Source: Scleromatobacter humisilvae (lineage in GTDB: Bacteria; Pseudomonadota; Gammaproteobacteria; Burkholderiales; Burkholderiaceae_C). Taken from it: a stretch of DNA of 64,000 nucleotides. The position numbers were made by a program, and so were the translations under genes. The stretch spans positions 558,001-622,000 of the forward strand of contig NZ_JAJLJH010000001.1 in NCBI RefSeq assembly GCF_023231945.1. Direction: 5' to 3'. The notes below the pieces were generated by a model. It was not told where the DNA came from. It worked only from the letters and a program-made list of their open reading frames with translations, and made no database searches. Below, piece by piece: positions 15,246 to 26,360 of the stretch (positions within the stretch are counted from its first letter, which is position 1; every line of letters begins with the position of its first letter).

Positions 15246-16502
15246 TCAGCCCGGATCCAGCTGGATACGCAGCCGGCCGGCGTCCACGTGCACGCGCAGG
15301 TGCCGATGCCGCGCCAGGTAGTGCAGCAGCACGGCCGCCGCCGCGAAGCCGGAGGCCGCGCCCACGCCCAGCGCCCAGCGCGGGCCCGCGGTGTCGGCCA
15401 CCCAGCCGACGATGGGTGCGCCGATCGGCGTGCCGCCCAGCGCGATCGCCAGCCGCATCGCCATCACGCGGCCGCGCATCGCCGGCTCGGTGCCCAGCTG
15501 CAGCAGGCTGTTGGTGGAATTGGCAAAGGTGAGCGCCGACACGCCGATCACCATCAGTGCCGCGCCGAACAGCCAATACGTGGGCATCAGCGCGGCCAGC
15601 GTGCAGCCGATGCCGAACACGGTCGCCGACGTCAACAGGATCTCGATGCGCGGCTTCTGCCGACGCGCCGCCAGCAGCGAGCCGGAGATGGTGCCGATCG
15701 CCATGATGGACATCAGCAGGCCGTAGCGGCTCGCGCCCTCGTGGAAGACGCTCACCGCCATCGTGGAGATGAAGATCGTGAAGTTCAGGCCGAAGGTGCC
15801 GATCAGGAACAGCATCAGCAGGATGGCCGTGAGGTCGGGCCGGCTCGCGACGTAGCGCAGCCCGTCGACGAAGCCCCGGCCCTGCGCCGCCGCGTGCGCG
15901 CTCGCGTGACGCGCGTGCACGCGCAGCATCCACAACGCGACCAGCACGGCGAGATACGACGCCGCGTTGGTCACGAACGCCCAGCCCGTGCCCAGCGACG
16001 ACAGCAGCACGCCGGCGATCGCCGGCCCGACCATGCGCGCGATGTTGAAGGAGGTCGAGTTCAGGCCGACCGCGTTCGACAGGTCCTGGTCGCCCACGAG
16101 CTCCGAGACGAAGGTCTGGCTCGCGGGTGCGTCGAAGGCGGTGACGCAGCCGAGCAGCAGCGCGAATGCGTAGACATGCCACAGCGCGACCACGCCGGCC
16201 AGCGTCAGCAGGCCCAGCGCGAGCGCCAGCACGAACATCGCCGACTGCGTCGCGATCAGGATGCGCCGGCGGTCGAAGCGATCGGCCGCCGAGCCCGTGA
16301 ACGGCAGCAGCACGATGTGCGGCCCGAACTGCAGCGCCATCACCACGCCCAGCGCGGTGGCGTTGTGGTGGGTCAGCTGCGTGAGCACCAGCCAGTCCTG
16401 CGCGGTGCGCTGCACCCAGGTGCCGATGTTGGACACCAGCGAGCCGGCGAACCACTTGCGGTAGCTCGGGTTGCGCAGCGAACGGAACGTGCCCGCACTC
16501 AT
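15246..16502 (-). CDS. MFS transporter, EntS-like exporter family
   Basis: A major facilitator permease, probably an exporter driven by proton exchange. The 418-residue product has about 12 hydrophobic segments, with the MFS loop motif AADRFDRRRILI between segments 2 and 3. The N-terminal SLRNPSYRKWFAGSLVSNIG and WVQRTAQDWLVL are typical of the EntS/MFS_3 family. The ATG at 16502 overlaps the stop of the upstream small membrane-protein gene by 4 nt, making it the last gene of a MarR-controlled operon. A role in efflux of a MarR ligand is inference; the substrate is unknown. Confidence 0.88.
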   Translation of the reverse strand: MSAGTFRSLRNPSYRKWFAGSLVSNIGTWVQRTAQDWLVLTQLTHHNATALGVVMALQFGPHIVLLPFTGSAADRFDRRRILIATQSAMFVLALALGLLTLAGVVALWHVYAFALLLGCVTAFDAPASQTFVSELVGDQDLSNAVGLNSTSFNIARMVGPAIAGVLLSSLGTGWAFVTNAASYLAVLVALWMLRVHARHASAHAAAQGRGFVDGLRYVASRPDLTAILLMLFLIGTFGLNFTIFISTMAVSVFHEGASRYGLLMSIMAIGTISGSLLAARRQKPRIEILLTSATVFGIGCTLAALMPTYWLFGAALMVIGVSALTFANSTNSLLQLGTEPAMRGRVMAMRLAIALGGTPIGAPIVGWVADTAGPRWALGVGAASGFAAAAVLLHYLARHRHLRVHVDAGRLRIQLDPG

Positions 16503-16822
16503 GTCGGCGTGTTGCCTCCGTGGAAGCGGCCGAAGTGCCGCGCCGCGAACAGCGAGATGACGAAGCCGCCCATGCCGGCGGCGAGGGTGTCGTCCCAGGC
16601 GTGGATCTCGAAGCCGCCCGCGCGCACCAGCAGCAGCCACGCCACGGCGAGGTTGAAGAAGCCCCACAGCACGTTGACGGTGGACGAGGACAGTCCCTCG
16701 CCGCGCGGCGTCGCGAACGGGCTCTGGAAAGGCCGCCCCAGCACGGCGGCGACGACGTGCGGCAGCGCGTTGAACAGGAACACGCCGCCGAAGAAGAGCG
16801 CGATGTAGTGGCCGATGGTCAT
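16499..16822 (-). CDS. Small integral membrane protein, 107 aa
   Basis: The family is not recognised. The product has about three membrane segments: IGHYIALFFGGVFLFNALPH, VNVLWGFFNLAVAWLLLV and GMGGFVISLFAARHF. It sits between the isochorismatase-fold gene, 1 nt away, and the MFS gene, 4-nt overlap, so it is surely co-translated with them. A helper for the exporter or a stand-alone membrane protein are both possible. Confidence 0.75.
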   Translation of the reverse strand: MTIGHYIALFFGGVFLFNALPHVVAAVLGRPFQSPFATPRGEGLSSSTVNVLWGFFNLAVAWLLLVRAGGFEIHAWDDTLAAGMGGFVISLFAARHFGRFHGGNTPT

Positions 16823-16823
16823 C

Positions 16824-17387
16824 TCAGGCTCCGTGCGTGGCGAGCAGCGCGAGCACGTCGGCGGTCGAGCCCGTCTCGGCGATGCGCGGGAAGATACGGG
16901 TGACGGTATGTTCGTGCATCGCCTCGTCGACGTCGGTCATCGCGTCGAGCGGCAGCGTCACGTTGAAGCCGAGGTCGTACGCCTGGCGCGCGGTGGACTC
17001 GACGCCGTTGCTGGTGGCCACGCCCGCGATCACCACCTGCGTCACGCCGCGCGCGCGAAGCTGGGCCGCCAGCGCGCTGTCGCCGAAGGCGCCCGACGCG
17101 TGCTTGGTGATGGCGATGTCGTCGTCACGCTGGCCCAGCCCGGGCACGATGTCCGTCCAGCCGGGTGGCGGCGTCAGCGGCGGGCGTTGCAGGTCGGTGC
17201 GGCCCGGCGGACGCCCCGCCGCGTTGACCAGCACGACCGGCAGCCCGCGGCGCCGGAACGCCGCGGCGAGCTCGCCGGCGCGGTCGATGATGCCGGCGAT
17301 CGGCGCCAGCGTCGGGGTGGCGAGCAGGCCCTTCTGCAGGTCGATGACGACCAGCGCGGACTGCGCGTCGAGCGTGGTGACCGGCAT
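16824..17387 (-). CDS. Isochorismatase-fold hydrolase with Gly in place of the catalytic Cys
   Basis: Members of this superfamily cleave amides or vinyl ethers with an Asp-Lys-Cys triad. The 187-residue product has the Asp (ALVVIDLQKG, about residues 11 to 20) and the Lys (AITKHASGAF). The segment GVATSNGVESTARQAYDLGF has Gly where the nucleophile Cys normally precedes VESTA. From memory, E. coli YecD has a similar IGVEST segment, so this may be a recognised subgroup whose chemistry differs. It lies 5 nt after the marR gene in one operon with a membrane protein and an exporter. The substrate is unknown. Confidence 0.85.
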   Translation of the reverse strand: MPVTTLDAQSALVVIDLQKGLLATPTLAPIAGIIDRAGELAAAFRRRGLPVVLVNAAGRPPGRTDLQRPPLTPPPGWTDIVPGLGQRDDDIAITKHASGAFGDSALAAQLRARGVTQVVIAGVATSNGVESTARQAYDLGFNVTLPLDAMTDVDEAMHEHTVTRIFPRIAETGSTADVLALLATHGA

Positions 17388-17392
17388 GCGGT

Positions 17393-17830
17393 TCAGCTTT
17401 CTCCAAGACGCCGGACGAGGGCGATCGCCTCGACCAGCGTGCGTTGTTCATCGGGATCGAACTGCTCGATCGCGGCGGTGAGCCACGCGAGCTTGGCGGC
17501 CTGGCGCTGGCGCCGCGCCGCGACGCCCGCCGGGGTCAGCGAGAACAGGATCTGGCGGCCGTCGGTGGGATGCGGATCGCGCTGCACCAGGCCCTCCTGC
17601 TCCAGTTCTGCGAGCAAGGTGCCCATCGACTGCGGCTTGACCATCTCGGCGCGCGCGAGCTCGGCCGTCGTCATCGGGCCGCCGCGGTCGAGCCGGCCCA
17701 GCGCGGCCGCCTGCGACCAGCTGAGACCTTCCTTGCCGGCCTCGCCACGCACGCGACGCAACAGCACGCCGACCGCCTGCATCAGCTCGGCGGCATTGGC
17801 TTCGGCGGAGGGCAGGCGTCTCGATGGCAT
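17393..17830 (-). CDS. MarR-family transcriptional regulator
   Basis: A winged-helix repressor of the MarR type, 145 residues. The core is SWSQAAALGRLDRGGPMTTA, ELARAEMVKPQSMGTLLAEL (recognition helix), then LVQRDPHPTDGRQILFSLTP (wing). It leads a four-gene operon running leftward: hydrolase, small membrane protein, MFS exporter. A 12-bp perfect palindrome lies about 27 nt upstream of its ATG and is the likely autoregulatory site. A ligand that is both hydrolysed and exported by the operon would fit but is not shown. Confidence 0.93.
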   Translation of the reverse strand: MPSRRLPSAEANAAELMQAVGVLLRRVRGEAGKEGLSWSQAAALGRLDRGGPMTTAELARAEMVKPQSMGTLLAELEQEGLVQRDPHPTDGRQILFSLTPAGVAARRQRQAAKLAWLTAAIEQFDPDEQRTLVEAIALVRRLGES

Positions 17831-17856
17831 GGCGCCAGTCTATCGATGAACAGTCA

Positions 17857-17868
17857 AACTTGCAAGTT
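17857..17868. promoter_or_regulatory. Probable MarR operator
   Basis: AACTTGCAAGTT is a perfect 12-bp palindrome located 26 nt upstream of the marR-type gene, in the 134-bp gap to the divergent gene at 17965. Its size and symmetry fit the paired half-sites bound by MarR dimers. The surrounding AT-rich stretch is the likely promoter. Confidence 0.6.
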
Positions 17869-17964
17869 AAACTTCTAATCTACAGCCATTGACGACGCTG
17901 CAGCCGAGTCGCCGGAACACCATTTGCCGATTTCGGCGATATCGGAAACCTCCGGAGACCCAAC

Positions 17965-18552
17965 ATGGATTCCCTGAACACACCCACCCTCGCGGCCATC
18001 ATCGTCGTCGCGGTGATCCTCGTCGCGTTCGTCGCGTGGCTGGCGTACAGCGCGGCCGAGTCGAAACGGCTCAAGCAGCGCTTCGGCCCCGAATACGACG
18101 CCGTCCTCAAGCGCCATGGCGGCAGCAAGGCCAAGGCCGAGGCCGAGCTGAAGCAGCGCCAGAAGCGCGTCGACCGCTTCGAGATCGTGCCGCTCGCGCC
18201 GGCCGACGTGACCCGCTTCTCGGAGGCCTGGACACGCCTTCAAGGCTCGTTCGTCGACGACCCCAAGGGCGTGCTGATCGAGGCCGACCGCCTCGTGCGC
18301 GACCTGCTGGCCAAGCGCGGCTACCCGGTGGCCGACTTCGAGCTGCGCGCGGCCGACATCTCGGTCGACCACCCCATCGTGGTCAACAACTACCGCGCGG
18401 CTCAGCGCATCGTCTCGCTCGACCAGCGCGGCGAGGCCAGCACCGAGGACCTGCGCAAGGCCGTGGTGCACTTCCGTGCGCTGTTCGACGAGCTGCTGGG
18501 CAAGACGACGGCGCACGACGAGTCCGCGCCGCCGGCCCGGCTGGCGGCCTGA
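17965..18552 (+). CDS. Membrane-anchored protein of unknown function, 195 aa
   Basis: The N-terminus carries one hydrophobic anchor (TLAAIIVVAVILVAFVAWLA, about residues 8 to 27), followed by a charged, helical cytoplasmic domain. That domain contains RFGPEYDAVLKRHGGSKAKA, RFEIVPLAPADVTRF, GVLIEADRLVRDLLAKRGYP and DHPIVVNNYRAAQRI. I have seen this pattern in conserved 'hypothetical' proteins of actinobacteria and proteobacteria but know no function. It is divergent from the marR operon and ends 3 nt from the convergent secreted-protein gene. Confidence 0.75.
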   Translation: MDSLNTPTLAAIIVVAVILVAFVAWLAYSAAESKRLKQRFGPEYDAVLKRHGGSKAKAEAELKQRQKRVDRFEIVPLAPADVTRFSEAWTRLQGSFVDDPKGVLIEADRLVRDLLAKRGYPVADFELRAADISVDHPIVVNNYRAAQRIVSLDQRGEASTEDLRKAVVHFRALFDELLGKTTAHDESAPPARLAA

Positions 18553-18555
18553 CGC

Positions 18556-19059
18556 CTACTTGCGCGCCCACAGGTAGCAGTAGGTCGTGCTGCCCTCGAG
18601 ATTGGGGCCGGTCGTGCCGTCGGCCGCGATCTCCTTGAGCCAGCCGTCCGGATCCTGCGTCGTGGGCGAGTCGCCGCAGTTGGTGTGCACCCAGTGCATG
18701 CCGCCCTGGTACGGGATGCCGCACAGCGACAACCGGTCGCCCGTCTTGATCGTGTCGAGCGGCGCGGGCACCGCCTCCTGGCGCTTGCGATAGCCGTTTG
18801 CGAAGACGTCGTCGACCGCGATGTCGTACTTGTTGCCGTCGGCGTCGCCGATCAGTTTCACGTGCGTGTGCGACAGCTCGATGCCGTGCAGCCGCGAACC
18901 GTGCCGGAAGGTCGGCGCGGCGAGCACGACGCCCGTCAGGTAGCTGCCCGCGGCCGCCTGGCAGTCCGACGCGTCGTCGGCCCGCGCCGCGTTGCAGGCC
19001 AGCAGCGCGGCGCCGATCAGCAGGAGATTCAGCGGCAGGACAGGTCGGGTGCGGCTCAT
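18556..19059 (-). CDS. Secreted hypothetical protein, 167 aa
   Basis: The family is not recognised. A Sec signal (PLNLLLIGAALLACNAARAD, cleavage near ARA) is followed by a mature domain with four or five cysteines (DCQAA, SLCGIPY, HTNCGD, TYCYLW), suggesting disulfides in the periplasm or outside. The repeated His/Asp content (GIELSHTHVKLIGDADGNKY) does not form a motif I know. It is convergent with the gene ending at 18552. Confidence 0.6.
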   Translation of the reverse strand: MSRTRPVLPLNLLLIGAALLACNAARADDASDCQAAAGSYLTGVVLAAPTFRHGSRLHGIELSHTHVKLIGDADGNKYDIAVDDVFANGYRKRQEAVPAPLDTIKTGDRLSLCGIPYQGGMHWVHTNCGDSPTTQDPDGWLKEIAADGTTGPNLEGSTTYCYLWARK

Positions 19060-19218
19060 GGCGGTCTCGCGATGCGAAGCGGGACGTCCATCTTGCGGCA
19101 TCCCCGGCGAACATGGGAATGCACCGAACGCGGGGGGACTTGTCACGCCGCCGCCATGTTGCGCCCGCAACCTCGGCGGCGCGCTGGATGTCAGCGAGGC
19201 AGCCCCGAGGAGCGACCC

Positions 19219-20946
19219 ATGATGCGACCCCGTCCCGACGACTTCGCCGCCGAAGACGCCCTGGCCGGCAACGGCGACACCCCCGCCGGCGGCGTCTCTC
19301 GCCGCGGCTTCTTCCGCGGCGCCGGCGCCGTCGGGCTGGCGACGGCCGTCTCGGGATTCGCGCTGGCGCGCGACGCCGGCGCCGCCGACGCCGTCGCCGA
19401 CGGCACGCCCGAGCAGATCCACCTGACCTGGGGGGAGGATCCGGCGAGCACGGTGCACGTCTCGTGGGCCTCGGCCGCGCAGGCCGTGCATCCGCGCGTG
19501 CACTTCGGCCATTCAGCCGGCCGCGAGCGCGTGCTGCCCGCTGTGCAGCGCACCTACACCGATGGCCTCAACGGTCAGACCGTCTTCACGTACCACGCGA
19601 AGCTGGAAGGCCTGGAGCCCGACGCCGTCGTGCACTACAGCGTGACCGCGGACAACGACGGCAAGGCCGCCAAGCCCTTCGCCGCGACCTTCCGCACCGC
19701 GCGCCGCGGCCGCCACGCGTTCCGCTTCACCAGCTACGGCGACCTGGCGACCCCGAACACGAGCTGGGTGCTGTCGTCGGTGCAGAGCCGCTACGCCGTG
19801 CAGGCGGTCGAGCGCTTCGAGCCGCTGTTCCACCTGCTCAACGGCGACCTCTGCTACGCCAACCTGAACCCGGCGTCGCAGCCGGCGGTGTGGGCCGACT
19901 TCGGCAACAACATGCAGGCCTCCGCGTCGCAGCGCCCCTGGATGCCGTGCCCCGGCAACCACGAGATCGAGTTCGACAACGGCGCGCAGGGCTTCGATTC
20001 CTACCTGACGCGCTTCGCGCTGCCGCACAACGGCAGCGAGTTCCCGGGCCGCTGGTACAGCTTCCGCGTCGGCAGCGTGTTCTTCGTCTCGCTGTCGGCC
20101 GACGACGTGATCTACCAGGACGGCGGCCCCTTCGTCGGCGGCCCGAACCCGCTCGCGCCAGCCGCCAGCACCGGCAACGTGCCGATCGAGCCGGGCACGT
20201 CGTTCTACGTTCGCGGCTACAGCAAGGGCGCGCAGACGCGCTGGCTCGAGGAGACGCTCGCGCGCGCGCAGCGCGACGACGACATCGACTGGATCGTCGT
20301 GCAGATGCACCAGGATGCGATCACGTCGTCGGCGACCGGCAACGGCGCCGACAAGGGCCTGCGCGAGGCCTGGCTGCCGATCTTCGACCGCTACGGCGTC
20401 GACCTCGTCGTCTGCGGCCACGACCACGACTACGAGCGCAGCTGGCCGATCCGCGGCTGCAACCACGGCGCCGGCCGCGACGCCGTCACCGGCGCGCAGG
20501 TCGAGACGCTGCAGCCCCGGCCGGTCGCGACGGCGCCGTCGCACGACGGCAGCTTCGACACGAGCCACGGCACCGTGCACCTGGTCCTGGGCGGCGGCGG
20601 CACCAGCGCGCCGCTGGACGTCTACGGCACCGACCCCGCCGACGGCCTGCCGCAGGCCAAGGTCTTCACCAAGCCGAACCGGCCGATCCCCGGCGCGACG
20701 GCGGGCGTCTACGTGCGCAACGCCGCCGACGCGCTGGAGGACGCCATCTGGTCGGCCCGGCGCGATACGGGTACCGGCTACGGTATCGCCGTGTTCGACG
20801 TCGACCCGGGCGAGCGCGGCGGCAAGACCTCGATCACGATCCGCTACTACCACGCGCCGGGCGCCGACAAGGTGCCGACGCCCGACTACGAGCTGTTCGA
20901 GACGGTCGTGCTGGCCAAGCAGCGCGCCGACAAGCACGGCTGGTAA
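19219..20946 (+). CDS. Tat-exported purple acid phosphatase-like metallophosphoesterase
   Basis: Likely a periplasmic or secreted phosphomonoesterase with a two-metal centre. The 575-residue product starts at an ATG preceded by GAGGAG. It has a twin-arginine signal (SRRGFFRGAGAVGLATAV, about residues 29 to 46). A fibronectin-like N-terminal domain follows (QIHLTWGEDPASTVHVSWAS). The catalytic motifs come in order: SYGDLA, NGDLCYAN, PGNHEIEFD, VVQMHQDA and VCGHDHDYERSWP. This arrangement matches bacterial purple acid phosphatases. It stands alone, with a lipoprotein gene 74 nt downstream. Confidence 0.9.
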   Translation: MMRPRPDDFAAEDALAGNGDTPAGGVSRRGFFRGAGAVGLATAVSGFALARDAGAADAVADGTPEQIHLTWGEDPASTVHVSWASAAQAVHPRVHFGHSAGRERVLPAVQRTYTDGLNGQTVFTYHAKLEGLEPDAVVHYSVTADNDGKAAKPFAATFRTARRGRHAFRFTSYGDLATPNTSWVLSSVQSRYAVQAVERFEPLFHLLNGDLCYANLNPASQPAVWADFGNNMQASASQRPWMPCPGNHEIEFDNGAQGFDSYLTRFALPHNGSEFPGRWYSFRVGSVFFVSLSADDVIYQDGGPFVGGPNPLAPAASTGNVPIEPGTSFYVRGYSKGAQTRWLEETLARAQRDDDIDWIVVQMHQDAITSSATGNGADKGLREAWLPIFDRYGVDLVVCGHDHDYERSWPIRGCNHGAGRDAVTGAQVETLQPRPVATAPSHDGSFDTSHGTVHLVLGGGGTSAPLDVYGTDPADGLPQAKVFTKPNRPIPGATAGVYVRNAADALEDAIWSARRDTGTGYGIAVFDVDPGERGGKTSITIRYYHAPGADKVPTPDYELFETVVLAKQRADKHGW

Positions 20947-21020
20947 AGCGTCGCGGGCGCCGCAGGGCGGCGTTAGACTCCGCGCACCGGGCGCGCCAGA
21001 CGCCCGGGCCGGGAGTCAGC

Positions 21021-22025
21021 ATGCACAAGACAACGATCGCGGGGCGCGGCACCGTCTCGGCCGCCCTGTTCGCGGCCGTCGCGGCCTGCGGAGGCGGCGG
21101 CGGCAGCGCGCCGCCGCCCGCCCCTCCGCCGGCACAGGCCAGCGCCCTCTTCGTGGCGAACTCCCACACCGGCGACGTCGACGGCTTCCCGACGCTGTCG
21201 CCACCCGCCGGCACCACCACGTCGGGGCACGACCTCGCCAGCGTGGCCAGGATGGACGGCCCCCTGGCCTACGACTCCGTGCACGACCTGCTCTACGTCG
21301 CGACCACGCCGACGCCCACGCCCGACGACAACGCCGCGCGCATCCAGGTCTTCAGCCACGCCAGCCAGCTCGCGGCCGGCGCGACGCCGGCGCGGACGAT
21401 CTCGCTCGACGACTCCATCGGCGTCGAGTCCATGACCGTCGACGGGGCCTCCGACACGCTGTGGGTGTTCTATCGCTACCAGATCTCCACGACCGTGGAC
21501 GACGCCATCATCCGGCGCGTCGCGTCGGCGAGCACCGCGACGACCTCGCTCGACTTCGTGATGACGCTGGGGCACTGGACCGAGTCGGCCACCTACGACC
21601 CGGTGCACGACATCGTCTACGCGACCGACGGATCGGGCGTGGTCGTCCTGTCGCAGGCCTCCGTCAACAAGTATTGGCCCGTCACGCCGACGCGGGAATT
21701 CGGCGCGGGCATCGACGGCGTCGCGCTCGCGAGCGATTCGTCGCGCGACCTCCTCTACATCGCCGACGGCGCCGGCAGCGCCGTCTGGCTGATGCAGGGT
21801 GCGAGCACGGCGTCGCCGACGCTGGTCGGCCCGGTGCCGCTACCGGCGGCGCCGTCCTCGATCGCGGTGGACACGGCCAACGACCGCCTCTATCTCAGCG
21901 CCGGCGGCAACGTCCACGTGGTCGATCACGCCAGCAGCCTGACCGCGGCAACGCCCATCCCGGCGCCCGCGATCGTCGGGGCCAGCGGCGACCACTTCTG
22001 GTTTTCGGGCGCGACCATCCGCTAG
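21021..22025 (+). CDS. Lipoprotein with beta-propeller-like repeats, 334 aa
   Basis: A lipoprotein signal ends in AAVAACGGGGG, so the mature protein would be lipidated at Cys and carried on a Gly/Pro-rich tether. The body has repeated segments of the type AYDSVHDLLYVAT, TYDPVHDIVYATD, ASDSSRDLLYIADG and AVDTANDRLYLSAG at about 45- to 65-residue intervals, typical of an NHL/YVTN-like propeller. Function is unknown; such proteins often bind other proteins or sugars at the cell surface. The start is the ATG at 21021 after a GGGAG site. Confidence 0.75.
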   Translation: MHKTTIAGRGTVSAALFAAVAACGGGGGSAPPPAPPPAQASALFVANSHTGDVDGFPTLSPPAGTTTSGHDLASVARMDGPLAYDSVHDLLYVATTPTPTPDDNAARIQVFSHASQLAAGATPARTISLDDSIGVESMTVDGASDTLWVFYRYQISTTVDDAIIRRVASASTATTSLDFVMTLGHWTESATYDPVHDIVYATDGSGVVVLSQASVNKYWPVTPTREFGAGIDGVALASDSSRDLLYIADGAGSAVWLMQGASTASPTLVGPVPLPAAPSSIAVDTANDRLYLSAGGNVHVVDHASSLTAATPIPAPAIVGASGDHFWFSGATIR

Positions 22026-22062
22026 CGGGCGGGCCGCGCCTTCCGGGCCCTCGCGCCCCGCG

Positions 22063-22671
22063 CTACGGCGTCGACGGCGAAAAGCGGCGCCGCAGCCGCC
22101 CGACGACCCCGCGCAGGAACCGGACCAGCAGCAGCGTTGTCGTGGCCATGAGCAGCACGGCGATGGCGACCACCACCAGCAGCGCGACCGGATGCGCGGT
22201 GGCCAGCCAGAGCACGGCCGGCACCGTGGCATCGCCGATCAGCGACAGCGCGATGTTGGAGAACGGCTCGGGCGAGGTGTTCACCGCCGCGCGCACGCTG
22301 GCCTTGGCCACGTGCGAGTTGGCCGCCAGCGCGGCGCCGAGCACGGCAGCGACCGCGACCCAGGTCGCATCGTCGCCGCCGAACACCCCGGCCGCGAGCG
22401 CGGCGCCGCCGGGAATGCGAACCAGCGTCTGCAGCGCGTCCCAGATCGAATCCAGCGCCGGGATCTTGTCGACCAGGAACTCGACGGCGGCCATGACGCC
22501 GGCGGCCGTCAGCACCAAGGGGTTCTCCAGCACGTGCAGCCCCGGCGGCAGCGTGATCCAGCCCAGCGCGCCGGCCCCGCCGGTGAGCAGCAGCACCGCC
22601 CACAGCCGCAGGCCGCTGGCCCAGCCAAGCGCGGCGGCGAGCGCGATCAGGTGCGTGGTGTCGGAAGGCAT
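22063..22671 (-). CDS. DUF4126-type integral membrane protein
   Basis: The 202-residue product has four to five hydrophobic segments and the features I associate with DUF4126: ALGWASGLRLWAVLLLTGG at the N-terminus, VEFLVDKIPALDSIWDAL in the middle, and NTSPEPFSNIALSLIGD before the last helices. Its role is not known. It is convergent with the lipoprotein gene and divergent from the small membrane gene at 22851. The ATG at 22671 is the first with good homology-like sequence. Confidence 0.8.
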   Translation of the reverse strand: MPSDTTHLIALAAALGWASGLRLWAVLLLTGGAGALGWITLPPGLHVLENPLVLTAAGVMAAVEFLVDKIPALDSIWDALQTLVRIPGGAALAAGVFGGDDATWVAVAAVLGAALAANSHVAKASVRAAVNTSPEPFSNIALSLIGDATVPAVLWLATAHPVALLVVVAIAVLLMATTTLLLVRFLRGVVGRLRRRFSPSTP

Positions 22672-22850
22672 GGTGGCCGGAGGTCGTGGCGGGGTCGCAC
22701 GGATGCCGACGATACGCCCATCGCACGCAGCCGGCGCGCCGGACGCCAAGGCACTCGGGTAGACCCGGCCCAGGCGCCGCCCGCGCCGCGCTAGGCTCTG
22801 CTGATCAGCAGGCAAGCCATGGTGGCTGCCGCTGCAACCGGGAATGCGCC

Positions 22851-23105
22851 ATGTTTCACTTGCTGTGGATGTTCATCGTCGGCATCGTCGTGGGCGCCAT
22901 CGCGCGCTGGATCATGCCCGGCGCCGAGAGCATGGGCCTGGTCATGACCGGCATCGTCGGCATCGCCGGATCGTTCATCGGCGGCTTCATCGCGCGCCTG
23001 TTCAGCAAGCCGGCGGACGGCGCGATCGTGCATCCGGCCGGACTCGTGCTGTCGGTGATCGGCGCACTGATCCTGTTGTTCGTCGTCAAGAAGTTCGGGC
23101 TCTGA
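22851..23105 (+). CDS. GlsB/YeaQ/YmgE-family small membrane protein
   Basis: The 84-residue product has three hydrophobic helices and the family pattern VGAIARWIMPG with GLVMTGIVGIAGSFIGGF. The family is often called stress-associated or transglycosylase-associated, without a defined activity. The start is the ATG at 22851. It stands alone between a divergent DUF4126 gene and the sensor kinase gene. Codon use matches the window. Confidence 0.88.
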   Translation: MFHLLWMFIVGIVVGAIARWIMPGAESMGLVMTGIVGIAGSFIGGFIARLFSKPADGAIVHPAGLVLSVIGALILLFVVKKFGL

Positions 23106-23191
23106 ACGGCGCCGGCGGCTGTCGCCAGGCTGACCCTGTCGCCAGCCATGGCGTCGCCGCCGCTTGGTGATCGCCGGCTTTCTCTGATAGC

Positions 23192-26182
<2,991 letters not shown>

Positions 26183-26360
26183 CCGTTGCAGCCGACGCGA
26201 CCTGAAACATCCTCGGCCTTCGCGTTACCTTGCGCCACCCGAAACTGTCGACACTCTGAGCACGAGGTGTCGGCTTACGTGTCTTCACACCTTTCCGGCC
26301 GGGACGCCGCAAAGTAGCGGCCTCGGCGAGGAACGCTCCTCGTCCCACCTGGAGATGGCC

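Noticed and set aside
18798-22025. 1075-codon frame covering the phosphatase and lipoprotein genes
   Set aside because: The first two thirds are an out-of-frame Arg-rich reading of the phosphatase; only the part from 21021 is a plausible gene.
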